NCBI GenBank assembly: GCA_021781625.1
Contig: JAJXWL010000095.1
Coordinates: forward strand, 1 to 7,176
Direction of reading: 5' to 3'
Source of the DNA: a bacterium
GTDB taxonomy: Bacteria; Spirochaetota; Spirochaetia; JABEVK01
DNA: 7,176 bases
The stretch's first letter is position 1. Each line of letters opens with the position of its first letter. The position numbers were made by a program, and so were the translations under genes. This document shows, piece after piece, positions 6,263 to 7,176 of this stretch. The notes beneath the pieces are model-generated. The model ran no database searches. It was not told the DNA's origin and saw only the letters and a list, made by a program, of their open reading frames with translations.

Positions 6263-7176
6263 TTAGACACGGCCTTGAAGAAAATAGGTCGTCATGAGAC
6301 CCTTGCCTTTCACTTCGATTTCTCCGCGAGGAGAGAAGGTGAAATGGTCTTTCAGACGCTCGTATACCGTCGGAGTGACTTGAATAGCATTGGGCAGACT
6401 TTGGGATTCCATTCTGCTGGCAATGTTGACAGTTTCCCCCCAAAGGTCATAGGCAAACTTTTTCGTTCCAATAACCCCTGCGATGACAGGTCCGCAGTGC
6501 AAGCCGAGACGGAACTGCATGGGGCTTCCGTCATGGCGTGTAAAACGTTTTGAACTTTCTCGAATATCGAGGGCCATTTGGGCCATCGCTTCGAGGTGAT
6601 CCTTTTGAGGTAAGGGTAAACCGCCAACAACCATGTACGAATCACCGCTGGTTTTAATTTTTTCAAGATGATAGTGGTCAACCAATTCATCAAAGCTTGA
6701 AAAGATATGATTCAGCATTTGAACCAAATCCACGGCTGGCCAATTTGCCGATAAGGGAACAGATTCCACGATGTCGATGAACATGACACTGACATCTTCC
6801 ACATTATCCGCAATGATGTCTTCGGTTTGTTTTAAGCGGTCGGCGATCGAGTCTGGTAAAATATTTCGCAACAACTTCTCAGATTTTTCCCGTTCATGTT
6901 GAATTTGACTCAAGTAATTTTGCTCTTGATCCCTTAAGGCTTTTTTTTCGAGACACGCCCCAATACGGGCTTTGAGCAAAACGGGATTAAACGATTTGGG
7001 CAAATAATCCTCAGCCCCCAGTTCAATACCTTGGACTATTTTTTCTAATTCATCGTGTGCCGACACTAAAATTACGGGTATATTGCGCAAATTGGTATCG
7101 GCTTTCATGCGGCGGAGAACTTCGTAACCGTCCATTTCTGGCATGACGATATCGAGAAGTACCAAGTCAAAGGATT
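6263..7176 (-). CDS. Response regulator-class III adenylate cyclase fusion, 5' end missing
   Basis: The frame runs off the right window edge, so the start of the receiver domain is missing; 304 residues are visible. Numbering from the TTG at 7165, the receiver has phospho-acceptor Asp5 in LLDIVMPEMDG, Ser35 (VILVSA) and Lys57 (DYLPKSF). A charged helix (about 71-112, ending in RNILPDSIADRLK) links it to the cyclase domain. That domain has both metal aspartates (Asp131 in FIDIV, Asp175 in GDSYM), Lys171 and Asp240 at the adenine-selecting positions, and Asn247 and Arg251 in VNIASRM for the transition state. All key residues are present, so ATP-to-cAMP activity is predicted rather than cGMP synthesis. 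The protein looks soluble in the visible part. A partner histidine kinase or more N-terminal domains may lie upstream. It heads the likely operon with the ligase and exporter. Confidence 0.93.
   Translation of the reverse strand, partial: SFDLVLLDIVMPEMDGYEVLRRMKADTNLRNIPVILVSAHDELEKIVQGIELGAEDYLPKSFNPVLLKARIGACLEKKALRDQEQNYLSQIQHEREKSEKLLRNILPDSIADRLKQTEDIIADNVEDVSVMFIDIVESVPLSANWPAVDLVQMLNHIFSSFDELVDHYHLEKIKTSGDSYMVVGGLPLPQKDHLEAMAQMALDIRESSKRFTRHDGSPMQFRLGLHCGPVIAGVIGTKKFAYDLWGETVNIASRMESQSLPNAIQVTPTVYERLKDHFTFSPRGEIEVKGKGLMTTYFLQGRV

Noticed and set aside
6261..6443. A 61-residue N-terminal extension of the acyl-CoA ligase from ATG 6443
   Set aside because: It lies inside the conserved C-terminal part of the cyclase gene, in another frame, and has no ligase-like sequence; GTG 6260 fits the family length and operon spacing.
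6206..6553. A 115-residue plus-strand open frame opposite the cyclase/ligase junction
   Set aside because: It is antisense to conserved cyclase motifs and the ligase start, with no domain; most likely a shadow frame.

Overview
The window holds six protein-coding genes, two of them cut by the window edges, with very little non-coding DNA. Base composition looks close to 50% G+C by eye. I find no rRNA, tRNA, CRISPR array, insertion sequence or phage gene. The organism is a bacterium I cannot place with confidence. A small stand-alone GIY-YIG protein and an MdtG-like exporter next to a LysR/YeiH pair would fit a Firmicute. A response regulator fused to a class III cyclase and the acyl-CoA ligase type are also common in spirochaetes, Desulfobacterota and other Gram-negative groups.

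Layout: (1) bases 1-801, plus strand: the 3' part of a gene for a YHYH-domain protein of unknown function. (2) 840-1181, minus: a 113-residue GIY-YIG family protein that appears to lack some catalytic residues. (3) 1228-2166, minus: a LysR-type regulator of the CysL/YeiE kind. (4) 2167-2265: a divergent regulatory region with a near-perfect LysR-type operator (CTATA-N9-TATAG) and a plausible sigma70 promoter facing right. (5) 2266-3312, plus: a YeiH-family membrane protein (putative sulfate/sulfite exporter family). (6) 3313-3393: a convergent intergenic region with a 12-bp hairpin. (7) 3394-7176, minus: a tight three-gene set transcribed right to left, made of a response-regulator/adenylate cyclase fusion (5' end outside the window), a long-chain acyl-CoA ligase starting two bases after the cyclase stop, and an MdtG-like MFS exporter starting 11 bases after the ligase stop.

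How the genes may work together: the LysR gene and yeiH form a classic divergent regulator/target pair, probably concerned with an oxidised sulfur anion. The right-hand set joins a phospho-regulated cAMP-producing enzyme with fatty-acid activation and an efflux pump. Their spacing argues for one transcript, but a shared pathway is inference. Nothing in the window is convincingly a new system. The points most worth checking are the degenerate GIY-YIG protein, the cyclase-ligase-exporter operon and the YHYH protein.
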